From Propionibacteriaceae bacterium ZF39 (lineage in GTDB: Bacteria; Actinomycetota; Actinomycetes; Propionibacteriales; Propionibacteriaceae), in the NCBI GenBank assembly GCA_039565995.1, contig CP154795.1:310001-374000 (forward strand): DNA of 64,000 nucleotides, read 5' to 3'. The notes under the pieces were generated by a model that saw only the letters and a list, made by a program, of their open reading frames with translations, was not told the origin of the DNA and did no database searches. This document shows positions 23,355-30,830 of the stretch, in pieces (the first letter of the stretch is position 1; each line of letters begins with the position of its first letter). Position numbers and translations under genes: made by a program.

Positions 23355-23923
23355 TGACCGACGGGACGCGCCTCACGGGGATCACCCCGGCGGAGATGTC
23401 GAGCGAACAGCGTGCTGTCTATGACGCCATCGTGACCAGCCCACGGGGCGCGTCCTCCCGGCTCGACGCCGACGGATCGCTGCCCGGGCCCTTCAATGCC
23501 ATGCTCCTGTCGCCCGCCGTCGGCATGGCGCTGCAGAACCTCGGTTCGGCCCTTCGTTATGAGTCCACGCTGCCCGACCTGGTGCGCGAGCTGGTGATCC
23601 TGCTCGTGGCGGGGCGGGCGGACTCGGCCTATGAGCAGTACGCCCACGAACCACTCGCCCGTGAGGCCGGCGCCGACGAGGAGACCCTCGCCGAACTGCG
23701 ATCGGGCAACCTTCCGACCGAGGTCTCCGACGAGGTCGCGGCGGCTCTGGGCGTGGCCGATGCGTTGCTCGGCTGGGGCCTCGACGACGAGGCGTACGCC
23801 GCAGCGGTTGCGTCGGTGGGCGAGGCGTGGCTGTTCGAGATCAACGCGGTCGTCGGGTATTACCAATTGCTGGCGCGCCAACTCGGCCTCTTCGGCGTAC
23901 TCGCGCCGGAAGGGGAGCGATGA
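23354..23923 (+). CDS. Carboxymuconolactone-decarboxylase/AhpD-fold protein
   Basis: The 189-residue all-helical protein resembles CMD-family proteins in PGPFNAMLLSPAVGMALQNLGSALR and LVRELVILLVAGRADSAYEQYAHEPLAREAG. The redox CxxC of AhpD is absent, so a peroxidase-partner role is unlikely and a decarboxylase or lactone role is more plausible. It is coupled to the FAH gene (ATGA overlap) and to the thiolase-fold gene. A second CMD-fold protein is at 35058. Confidence 0.78.
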   Translation: MTDGTRLTGITPAEMSSEQRAVYDAIVTSPRGASSRLDADGSLPGPFNAMLLSPAVGMALQNLGSALRYESTLPDLVRELVILLVAGRADSAYEQYAHEPLAREAGADEETLAELRSGNLPTEVSDEVAAALGVADALLGWGLDDEAYAAAVASVGEAWLFEINAVVGYYQLLARQLGLFGVLAPEGER

Positions 23924-25116
23924 CGTCGACCGCGATCCCCAGCAGCAGCGCGGTGGTCGGGGCGTACGAACACCCGACCCGGAAGGCCATCGGCATCTCG
24001 CTGGGGCAGATCCACGCCGAATCGGTCGCGGGTGCGCTCGCGGATGCCGGTTTGGGGATCGATGACATCGACGGATTCTGCTGTGCGACCGGCGACAGTC
24101 CGGGCAGCATCCTGAACCTCGCCGACTATCTCGGCCTGCGCAATCTGCGCTGGATCGACGGCACCGACACCGGCGGCTCGAGCTATCTCCTGCATGTCGG
24201 GCACGCCGTCCAGGCCATCGAGTCGGGACAGGCCTCGGTCGTGTTGATCTCCATGGCGGGCCGGCCGAAGGCTGCCGCCCTGGAGGCGGGCACCGTTGCT
24301 TCGGGCCTGGCACCGCGCGTACTCCATCCCGAACAGCCCGATGCCGGGTTCGAAGGGCTCTACGGCGCCACGACCGTCACTGCGTACGCCATGTGTGCGG
24401 CCCGGCACATGCATGACTTCGGCACCACTTCCGAGCAGCTCGCGTGGGTCAAGGTCGCGGCATCGGAGCATGCGCAGTGGAACGAGCACGCGGTGTTGCG
24501 GACGCCCGTGACCGTCAGGGACGTCGTGTCGTCGCCGATGATCGCCGACCCGCTGCACCGGCTCGACTGCTGCCTCGTCACCGACGGCGGCGGTGCGCTG
24601 ATCCTGGCACGGGAGGACATCGCGCGGCGGCTGAACCGGCCCGTGGTGAAGGTCCGCGGCCATGGGGCGGCCGTGTCCGTGCAGGGCGGATCGGGTGTCG
24701 ACCTGACCTCGACCGCGGCGGTGCACTCGGGGAAGGCGGCGTTCGGCATGGCCGGCGTCGAGCCGGGGGACATGCGCTATGCCTCGATCTATGACTCCTT
24801 CACCATCACTGTCGTGATGCAGTTGGAGGATCTCGGCTTCTGCGAGAAGGGGGCCGGTGGGCGATTCGTCGCCGACGGCAATCTCATCTCCGGGGTCGGG
24901 CAGCTGCCCTGGAACACCGATGGCGGCGGGCTGTGCAACAACCACCCCGGCAACCGGGGCGGTATGACGAAGCTGTTGGAGGCCGTACGCCAGGCCCGCT
25001 GCGAAGCGCATCCGAAGGTCCAGGTCGCAGATCCGAGTCTGGTGCTCGCGCACGGGACCGGGATGCTGCTGGGCGTCCGCCACGTGTCCGGAACCGTCGT
25101 ATTGGAGCGGGTGTGA
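23920..25116 (+). CDS. Thiolase-fold protein without nucleophilic Cys, probable retro-aldolase (Ltp2-like)
   Basis: The 398-residue protein has the SCP-x thiolase pattern, with a helix GSSYLLHVGHAVQAIESGQA where thiolases carry CxSG, a YASIYDSFTITVV segment and NNHPGNRGGMTKLLEA for the HPxG motif. The reactive Cys is replaced by Gly/Ser. Steroid side-chain aldolases such as Ltp2 likewise lack it and work with a DUF35 partner, which here is the next gene. A CoA-thioester retro-aldol step is therefore a better guess than thiolysis. The ATG has an AAGGGGAG site. Confidence 0.82.
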   Translation: MTSTAIPSSSAVVGAYEHPTRKAIGISLGQIHAESVAGALADAGLGIDDIDGFCCATGDSPGSILNLADYLGLRNLRWIDGTDTGGSSYLLHVGHAVQAIESGQASVVLISMAGRPKAAALEAGTVASGLAPRVLHPEQPDAGFEGLYGATTVTAYAMCAARHMHDFGTTSEQLAWVKVAASEHAQWNEHAVLRTPVTVRDVVSSPMIADPLHRLDCCLVTDGGGALILAREDIARRLNRPVVKVRGHGAAVSVQGGSGVDLTSTAAVHSGKAAFGMAGVEPGDMRYASIYDSFTITVVMQLEDLGFCEKGAGGRFVADGNLISGVGQLPWNTDGGGLCNNHPGNRGGMTKLLEAVRQARCEAHPKVQVADPSLVLAHGTGMLLGVRHVSGTVVLERV

Positions 25117-25526
25117 TCATGCTCAACGCGCGAACGTTCAAACTGCCCGATGCCCCGCAGTGGCTCGAAGAGTTCTGGCTCGCCGCCGGGCGAGGAGAGC
25201 TGGTGCTGCGCCACTGCCGCGCCTGCGACCGCCTGCATCACTATCCCCGGGGGATCTGCCCGTGGTGCTCGTCCGCCGACCTGGGCTGGCAGGCGTGTGC
25301 CGGGACCGGCGTGGTCGAGACCTTCTCGATCGTGCGGCACGGAGAGCCGTACGCCCTGGCGTACGTCCGCCTCGACGAGGGCGTCTCGGTCCTGACCAAT
25401 CTCATCGGCTGTGAGCCCGAGGAACTGTCCATCGGGCAGCCCGTGCGGGTGGTGTTCGAGCCTGCGGAGGGACGGACCGACTTTGCGGTCCCCTGTTTCA
25501 CCCCTGTTGAAAGGACCGTCTCGTGA
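25113..25526 (+). CDS. DUF35 OB-fold protein with zinc ribbon, partner of the thiolase-fold protein
   Basis: The protein of about 137 residues has a zinc ribbon made of CRACDR and CPWCSS near residues 34-53, then the OB-fold with GVVETFSIVRHGEPYALAYVRLDEG. DUF35 proteins bind acyl-CoA and pair with SCP-x-type thiolases and with Ltp2-type aldolases. GTG at 25113 overlaps the thiolase stop; ATG at 25119 is an equally possible start. Overlaps on both sides point to one translationally coupled unit with the CoA-transferase genes. Confidence 0.85.
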   Translation: MIMLNARTFKLPDAPQWLEEFWLAAGRGELVLRHCRACDRLHHYPRGICPWCSSADLGWQACAGTGVVETFSIVRHGEPYALAYVRLDEGVSVLTNLIGCEPEELSIGQPVRVVFEPAEGRTDFAVPCFTPVERTVS

Positions 25527-26230
25527 TCAACCGAATCGTGGCCAGCGCGGAAGAGGCGGTGGCGGGGATCGCCGACGGTTCGGTGGTGATGATCGGCGGC
25601 TTCGGGGACGTCGGGCAGCCGCATCACCTGATCAATGCGCTCGCCGACTCCGGGGCAAGGGAGCTCACGGTGGTCGCCAACAATGCGGGCAGCACAGCCG
25701 AGAGTGGGGTCGGCAAGCTGATCGGCAATGGTCAGGTGCGCAAGATGATCTGCAGCTTTCCGCGGTTCTCGAAGCCGTTCGAGGAGCGGTGGGCCGCCCG
25801 GGAGATCGAGCTCGAGCTCGTCCCCCAGGGGAGTCTTGCCGAGCGGATCCGGGCCGGGGGAGCGGGGATCGCAGCGTTCTATACGCCGACGGGATACGGG
25901 ACCGCCCTGGCGGAGGGCAAGGACGTGCGCTACTTCGACGGCGTACCCCACGTCATGGAACTCGGCCTCAAAGCCGACGTGGCGCTGCTCGAATGCTGGC
26001 AGGCCGACCGCTGGGGCAATTTGCGGTTCCGGACGAGCGGCCGCAACTTCAACCCGATGATGGGTCTCGCTGCCCGGCTCACGATCGTGCAGTCGCAGCA
26101 TGTCGTCGAGCTCGGTGACCTGCATGCCGATGACATCCACCTGCCCGGCGTTGCCGTCAACCGCGTCGTGCACATTCCCTATGGCGATCCGGCCCCGGCC
26201 AGCTCGACGCGCGAGCGGTCCGTCGCCTGA
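25523..26230 (+). CDS. CoA-transferase alpha subunit (3-oxoadipate/3-oxoacid type)
   Basis: The 235-residue protein is like PcaI/AtoD/ScoA: VASAEEAVAGIADGSVVMIGGFGDVGQPHHLI, ELTVVANNAG, LVPQGSLAERIRAGGAGIAAFYTPTG and AECW-like ALLECWQADRWGNL. It forms an alpha-beta complex with the product at 26294 that moves CoA from succinyl-CoA to a 3-oxo acid. It starts GTG overlapping the DUF35 stop. A beta-ketoadipate-like or acetoacetate-like acceptor is expected; the acceptor is not readable from sequence. Confidence 0.88.
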   Translation: MINRIVASAEEAVAGIADGSVVMIGGFGDVGQPHHLINALADSGARELTVVANNAGSTAESGVGKLIGNGQVRKMICSFPRFSKPFEERWAAREIELELVPQGSLAERIRAGGAGIAAFYTPTGYGTALAEGKDVRYFDGVPHVMELGLKADVALLECWQADRWGNLRFRTSGRNFNPMMGLAARLTIVQSQHVVELGDLHADDIHLPGVAVNRVVHIPYGDPAPASSTRERSVA

Positions 26231-26242
26231 GGCGCTCAGTTG

Positions 26243-26274
26243 CCTGAGGAGGCCGCTTGCGGCCGTCTCGAAGG
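26243..26274. repeat. Intergenic repeat, copy 1 of 2
   Basis: A 32-nt stretch starting CCTGAGGAGGCCGC and ending CGTCTCGAAGG recurs, with the middle shortened, at 30762-30792. Inside it GGCCGC and GCGGCC can pair. It lies between the two CoA-transferase subunit genes. Confidence 0.55.
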
Positions 26275-26293
26275 CACTCACCCGAGGAGAACA

Positions 26294-26971
26294 ATGCAGA
26301 CCCAGATCCAGGCTCCCCCGAAGGGCTGGAGCCGCACGGAAATGGCCGCGATGATCGCGGCCGAGGTGACCGATGGCTGGTGCGTGAACCTCGGCATCGG
26401 CAGCCCGCTCGAGATCGCCAACCACTTCCTGCCCGGTCGCGAGGTGGTGCTGCACTCGGAGAACGGTGTGTTCGGGATGGGGCCCATCCAGGATCCGCCG
26501 GTCGACACCTGGGTCGTGAATGCGGGCAAGCAGAACGTCCACCTGCGTACCGGTGCCTCGATCACCGATCACGCCACCAGCTTCGCGTTCATCCGCGGCG
26601 GGCACATCGACCTCTGTGTGCTGGGGGCGTTCGAAGTCGCGGTCAACGGAGACATCGCGAACTGGACCGCATCGCACGACCTGTCGTCGTTGCCGGCCGT
26701 CGGCGGCGCGATGGACCTGGCCGTGGGGGCGAAAAATCTCTGGGTGATGATGCAGCACACCACCAAGACCGGTGAGCCGAAGCTGCTCAACCAATGCACG
26801 TTGCCGTTGACGGCCACGCGGGCGGTCGATCGGGTGTACACGAACCTGGCCGTGCTGGACGTGTTCGATGGGGCGTTCGTCGTGCGGGAGATGCACCCGG
26901 ATGTGAGCCTGGAGCAGCTCGTCGAGTGGACCCAGGGCCCCATCGTGGAGGGGCCCGTCCCCGAGCACTGA
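26294..26971 (+). CDS. CoA-transferase beta subunit (3-oxoadipate/3-oxoacid type)
   Basis: The 225-residue protein has the active-site motif SENGVFGMGP with the glutamate that forms the CoA thioester, preceded by NLGIGSPLEIANHFLPG and followed by GGHIDLCVLGAFEVAVNGDIANW. It matches PcaJ/AtoA/ScoB. The ATG at 26294 has a GAGGAG site. It closes block B and is followed by the first copy of the composite intergenic repeat. The gap of 63 nt to the alpha gene is unusual, since these genes normally touch, and holds a small repeat. Confidence 0.88.
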   Translation: MQTQIQAPPKGWSRTEMAAMIAAEVTDGWCVNLGIGSPLEIANHFLPGREVVLHSENGVFGMGPIQDPPVDTWVVNAGKQNVHLRTGASITDHATSFAFIRGGHIDLCVLGAFEVAVNGDIANWTASHDLSSLPAVGGAMDLAVGAKNLWVMMQHTTKTGEPKLLNQCTLPLTATRAVDRVYTNLAVLDVFDGAFVVREMHPDVSLEQLVEWTQGPIVEGPVPEH

Positions 26972-27492
26972 CCCGCTCCTGTCCATTGCCCCGAACACCG
27001 AGGTCCCGCTTGGACGCAACCTTCGGGCCAGGGCGAGGCGCACGTTGGACAGACCCTGGCGCACCAGGCGACGCAGGTTCAGGTACGCCGACACTCCGGC
27101 GCCCGGCGCAGGTCGCGCCAAATGGCACGACTTGGTTGCCGACACCGCGCGCCTGATGTGAAGTCGTGTCATTCGGCACGTCCGCACCTCGCGCCTGGCG
27201 GGTCGCACTCAGAGAACGCGAGGAACGCAACTTTGGGCACAGGCGACGGGAATGCCCGATCCCCCTCCCGACCGTGGATGGGACTGGCCGTCGAACGATC
27301 ACTCAGCCACCGGGCCGCTGGGCAGAGTCCGCAGCGTGATCGTGAGACTGGTTGGGCGGGAGGGGGATCGGGCTGGAGTCGCCGAACCCAGCCGGAGGGG
27401 TCGGGGTGTCGACAGGCCTGAGCTCGGCGGGCTCACCGGCGTGGGTCGACCCGCATGGGTCGACCGACAGACCAACCGGTGGCTTCGCAGGC
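26972..27492. other. 521-nt non-coding region between blocks B and C
   Basis: No gene is supported here. The right two thirds hold copy A of the composite repeat (27123-27373). The left part (about 26990-27120) shows no gene; a minus-strand reading there gives a short Arg/Leu-rich stretch that may be an old gene remnant, but nothing recognisable. Confidence 0.5.
27123..27373 (-). repeat. Composite intergenic repeat, copy A (reverse orientation)
   Basis: Two parts are seen. The hairpin arms TGGCACGACTT (27123-27133) and AAGTCGTGTCA (27161-27171) differ from perfect pairing by one base. A 120-nt element (27254-27373) is bounded by GCCCGATCCCCCTCCCG and its exact reverse complement. Copies B (34685) and C (45258) have the same parts in the opposite order and orientation. 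Confidence 0.85.
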
Positions 27493-27792
27493 TCAGAGAT
27501 CGTTGGCGATGTCCTTGAGCAGGGCCGCGGCCTGGGCACCCTCGTGTTCGGGCAGGTGGTCGTGGGCCTCCTGCAGCCGATCGCGAATGCGCGCCATCTT
27601 CTCCAGATCAACCCCCGGCTGGGGCCGGGTGGCAGCAATATCGGCGAGGCTCCAGAGAGCATCGACTTCGGATTCCCGATAGATGTAGTCGGCGAAGGTG
27701 TCCGCCATTGCGGTCCGTTCGGCAACCTCGAGCACTGTCTCGCGGGTCAGCTCCACCACGTCGTGGATGCGGTTGCGTTCGTTGTTGGCCAT
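27493..27792 (-). CDS. Small acidic helical protein of unknown function
   Basis: The 99-residue protein starts MANNERNRIHDVVELTRETV and looks almost fully helical, acidic and without membrane segments or cysteines. GGAGGG lies 4-9 nt upstream of the ATG at 27792, which supports translation; an ATG further upstream would extend through the ribosome site. It is the only minus-strand gene between two plus-strand catabolic blocks and lies against repeat copy A. I do not recognise the family. Confidence 0.55.
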   Translation of the reverse strand: MANNERNRIHDVVELTRETVLEVAERTAMADTFADYIYRESEVDALWSLADIAATRPQPGVDLEKMARIRDRLQEAHDHLPEHEGAQAAALLKDIANDL

Positions 27793-27852
27793 GGGCCCTC
27801 CATTCTCCGTAGATCCCACGCTAAGAAACCCCTACGAGCTCTCCCGGGTCTC

Positions 27853-27869
27853 TTCCGATCAGTGCGACA
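27853..27869 (+). promoter_or_regulatory. Candidate operator, TTYCR-N5-TGCGA type, before block C
   Basis: TTCCGATCAGTGCGACA lies 66 nt before the ATG at 27935 and fits the pattern seen before the other enzyme operons of the island. Confidence 0.42.
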
Positions 27870-27934
27870 ACACCTCCGGCACCCCGACTGCGCGGGGCAA
27901 CCTGCTGAAGTCGATTCCCATCAGGAGGTTCCCT

Positions 27935-29518
27935 ATGGCCACCATCCGCGACGTCGCTTTCGACGTACTGCGGCACCACGGACTGACGCGCATGTTCGCC
28001 AATCCGGGTTCCACCGAGGTGGCCCTCCTGTCGGATCTGCCGGATGACCTGGGCTTCGTCCTCGGCCTGCACGAGGCGTCGGTGGTGGGGATGGCGAGCG
28101 GGTACGCCCTCGCGAGCGACCAGCCGGCCCTCGTGCTGCTCCACACCACCGCGGGCCTGGGCAATGCTGTCGGCGCGATCGCCACGGCCCGCGTGAGCCG
28201 GGCCCCGATGGTGATCCTCGTCGGCCAGCAGGACCGTCGTCACCTGCAGTCCGCCCCCTTCCTGGCCGGCGAGCAGCTCGAGCTCCTCGCCGGTTCCATG
28301 CCGGTGGCCGTGCGTACGCCGGCGTCGCCGGTCGAGGTCCCCACCGCGATCGCGCAGGCGTACCACGAAGCCACCATCCACCGCGGCCCGGTCCTCGTCG
28401 TCATCCCCATGGGCGACTGGGACGAGGAGGCGCCCGAGAATCTCGCCGCCGCCGCCCCCGCCCGGCTGCGCATCTCGGCCGGCGCGGACCCCGAGCTCGT
28501 CGCCGAACTCGCGGACACCCTCGCCGCGGCCAAGAGCCCGGCCATCGTCGCCGGCGCGGGCGCCGATACCCATGCCGGCTTCGCCGCCCTCACCACCCTC
28601 GCCGAGCGACTCAACGCCCCGGTCTGGCAGGCGGCGTTCTCGTCGGAGTCCGCGTTCCCGCACGACCACCCCGCCTTCCGCGGCCACCTCCCCGCCGTCC
28701 GCGCCGGCATCCGAACCACCCTCGCCCCGCACGATGTCGTGCTCGTCGTCGGCGCTCCCGCGTTCAAGGTCAACCTCCACGACGCGGGCCCGTTCGTCGA
28801 AGCGGGCACGCGACTCGTGCTGCTCACGGAGCTGCCCGACGAGATCACGCACTCGACCGCCGACGTGGCGTACCTCGCTCCCGTCGCCCCGACCTGCGCC
28901 GCAGTCGCCGACCGCCTGCCAGCCAGCGCAACCACGCTCGAGCCGCGGCCGGCGCCGGAGGTACGCCCCGCCAAGGGCCCCGACGCCATGACGCCCGACA
29001 TGGTCTATCAGGCGTTCGCCGAGCGGCTGCCCGCCGAGTCGACCTTCTTCGAGGAGACCCCGTCGAGCCGCGGTCGGCTCATCGACATCCTTCCCGCGCG
29101 TACGCCCCTGAGCTATTGCACCGTCACCATGGGCGGCCTGGGCCACGCGATCCCCGCGTCCGTCGGCGTGAAGCTCGCGCAGACCAACCGGCCCGTCGTC
29201 GCGTTCGTCGGCGACGGCGCCTCCCTCTATTCGATCCAGGGCCTGTGGTCGGCCGCGCACTACGGCGTCGGGGTGCTCTATGTGATCCTGCGCAACGGTG
29301 GGTACGCGGTCATGGACCTGCTCGCCCGCAACCACGGCGGCAAGGGCCCCTGGCCCGGCTTCGCCGAAATCAGTGTCTCGACCATCGCCGGCGGCTTCGG
29401 CGTCGAGACCCGTCGCATCGACACCCATACCGACCTGCTCGCGGCCCTGGACGACATCGTCCCGTCGCTCGCGGGCCGCACCACCCCGCTCCTCCTCGAC
29501 GTCGCGGTCGAGAGCTGA
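27935..29518 (+). CDS. ThDP-dependent decarboxylase, benzoylformate-decarboxylase-like
   Basis: The 527-residue protein has three domains: PYR, middle and ThDP-binding (GDGASLYSIQGLWSAAHYG through VILRNGGY). Ser26 (NPGSTE), Glu47 (GLHEASV) and His70 (LLHTTAG) lie at the very numbers known for Pseudomonas putida benzoylformate decarboxylase. The position I recall as His281 (FRYHQYD) reads FKVNLHD here, so one catalytic His may be changed. It would turn an aryl-glyoxylate into an aldehyde and CO2, for the aldehyde dehydrogenase at 35775. AGGAGG precedes the ATG. It opens block C. Confidence 0.87.
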   Translation: MATIRDVAFDVLRHHGLTRMFANPGSTEVALLSDLPDDLGFVLGLHEASVVGMASGYALASDQPALVLLHTTAGLGNAVGAIATARVSRAPMVILVGQQDRRHLQSAPFLAGEQLELLAGSMPVAVRTPASPVEVPTAIAQAYHEATIHRGPVLVVIPMGDWDEEAPENLAAAAPARLRISAGADPELVAELADTLAAAKSPAIVAGAGADTHAGFAALTTLAERLNAPVWQAAFSSESAFPHDHPAFRGHLPAVRAGIRTTLAPHDVVLVVGAPAFKVNLHDAGPFVEAGTRLVLLTELPDEITHSTADVAYLAPVAPTCAAVADRLPASATTLEPRPAPEVRPAKGPDAMTPDMVYQAFAERLPAESTFFEETPSSRGRLIDILPARTPLSYCTVTMGGLGHAIPASVGVKLAQTNRPVVAFVGDGASLYSIQGLWSAAHYGVGVLYVILRNGGYAVMDLLARNHGGKGPWPGFAEISVSTIAGGFGVETRRIDTHTDLLAALDDIVPSLAGRTTPLLLDVAVES

Positions 29519-29539
29519 ACCTCCCCGAAAGGAACCACC

Positions 29540-30721
29540 ATGGCCAAGGACTGGCTCGCCGAAAAGACGCTGACGCCGGATCAGGAAGACCTGCGCGACG
29601 TCATCTCCGACATCATCCAGAAGTTCGACATGCAGTATTGGATCAACTGCCACCGGGACAACCGTCACCCGGAGGAGTTCGTCCAGACGATGTATGACGG
29701 CGGCTGGCTCACCATGCTGATCCCCGAGGAGTACGGCGGCGGTGGCGCCGACATCGTCGACGGCGCTCTGGTCATGGAGACCCTCAACCGCTGGGGCTGC
29801 TCCGGCGGCGCGGTGCACGCGCAGATGTATCAGATGGGCGCCCTGGTCCGCCACGGCTCCGACGAGCAGAAGCAGAAGTGGCTGCCGCAGATCGCCGAGG
29901 GCCTGCGCCTGCAGTCGTTCGGCATCACCGAGCCCGACGCCGGCACCGACACCACCCGCATCCGCACCTTCGCCCGCCGCGAGGGCGACGACTACATCGT
30001 CAACGGCGGCAAGATCTTCACCTCGCGTTTCCAGCACACCGACCTGATGCTGCTGCTGGTGCGCACCGAGAAGTACGAGGACGTCGAGAAGAAGACCGAC
30101 GGCATCACCGTGCTCCTGGTCGACACCCGCGAGGCCCGCAAGAACGGCCAGATCGAGTTCCGCCCGATCCCCGTCATGTCCAACCACGAGACCAACGAGC
30201 TGACCTTCAACAACCTGGTCGTGCCCGTCGAGAACCGTCTCGGCGAGGAGGGCAAGGGCTTCAAGGTCATCCTCTCGGGCATGAACTCCGAGCGCATCGT
30301 GGCCGCGTCCGAATACATCGGCTCGGGCCTCTATTTCATCGATCGTTCCGTGCAGTACGCCAAGGAGCGCGTTGTCTTCGGCCGCCCGATCGGCATGAAC
30401 CAGGGCATCCAGTTCCCGCTCGCCGAGGCGTTCACCGAGCTGCGCGCGGCGTCGATGATGCGCTGGCAGGCCGCGAAGTTGTACGCCGAGGGCAGCCGCG
30501 AGGGCTTCTACGCCAACACGGCCAAGTACCTCTCCGCCAAGGCCCAGTGGCACGCCGCCAACGCGGCCATGGACACCTTCGGCGGCTATGGGCTGACCGA
30601 GGAGTACGGCATCGCGATGAAGTTCATGCAGTCCCGTGGCCCCCTGATCGCGCCCATCAGCTCCAACATCGTCCTCGCCGGCATCGCCCACCGCGACCTC
30701 GGTCTGCCGAAGTCCTACTGA
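29540..30721 (+). CDS. Acyl-CoA dehydrogenase
   Basis: The 393-residue protein shows the family order: an N-terminal helical domain, LQSFGITEPDAGTDTTRIRT, the beta domain with YIVNGGKIFTSRFQHTDLM and a C-terminal domain with ERVVFGRPIGMNQGIQFPLAEA and AMDTFGGYGLTEEYGIAMKFMQ. The place of the usual IYEGT glutamate reads LIAPIS, so the base may be the Glu of SERIVAASE, as in isovaleryl-type enzymes. It needs FAD and an electron-transfer flavoprotein not encoded here. It starts 22 nt after the decarboxylase gene. Confidence 0.87.
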   Translation: MAKDWLAEKTLTPDQEDLRDVISDIIQKFDMQYWINCHRDNRHPEEFVQTMYDGGWLTMLIPEEYGGGGADIVDGALVMETLNRWGCSGGAVHAQMYQMGALVRHGSDEQKQKWLPQIAEGLRLQSFGITEPDAGTDTTRIRTFARREGDDYIVNGGKIFTSRFQHTDLMLLLVRTEKYEDVEKKTDGITVLLVDTREARKNGQIEFRPIPVMSNHETNELTFNNLVVPVENRLGEEGKGFKVILSGMNSERIVAASEYIGSGLYFIDRSVQYAKERVVFGRPIGMNQGIQFPLAEAFTELRAASMMRWQAAKLYAEGSREGFYANTAKYLSAKAQWHAANAAMDTFGGYGLTEEYGIAMKFMQSRGPLIAPISSNIVLAGIAHRDLGLPKSY

Positions 30722-30723
30722 GG

Positions 30724-30792
30724 CTTCGAGACGCTCGTTCCTCACTCCTCAGCCATCGATCCCTGAGGAGGCCGCCGCGGCCGTCTCGAAGG
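30724..30792. repeat. Long hairpin with intergenic repeat, copy 2 of 2
   Basis: CTTCGAGACG (30724-30733) and CGTCTCGAAG (30782-30791) form perfect 10-bp arms; inside, CCTCAG and CTGAGG can also pair. Positions 30762-30792 repeat the stretch at 26243-26274. It follows the acyl-CoA dehydrogenase stop at once, so it may be a terminator or processing site. Confidence 0.6.
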
Positions 30793-30830
30793 GTCGACGC
30801 CACCACCTCCACGAGAACAGGACCACCGAC

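Noticed and set aside
26972-27120. Short Arg/Leu-rich minus-strand reading as a gene fragment
   Set aside because: It has no start, no ribosome site and no family pattern. It may be a remnant, but this cannot be supported.
27821-30745. A 974-codon open frame on the minus strand
   Set aside because: It is antisense to the ThDP decarboxylase and acyl-CoA dehydrogenase, is low-complexity and rich in Gly, Asp, Val and His as expected of a GC-rich shadow frame, and has no domain motif.
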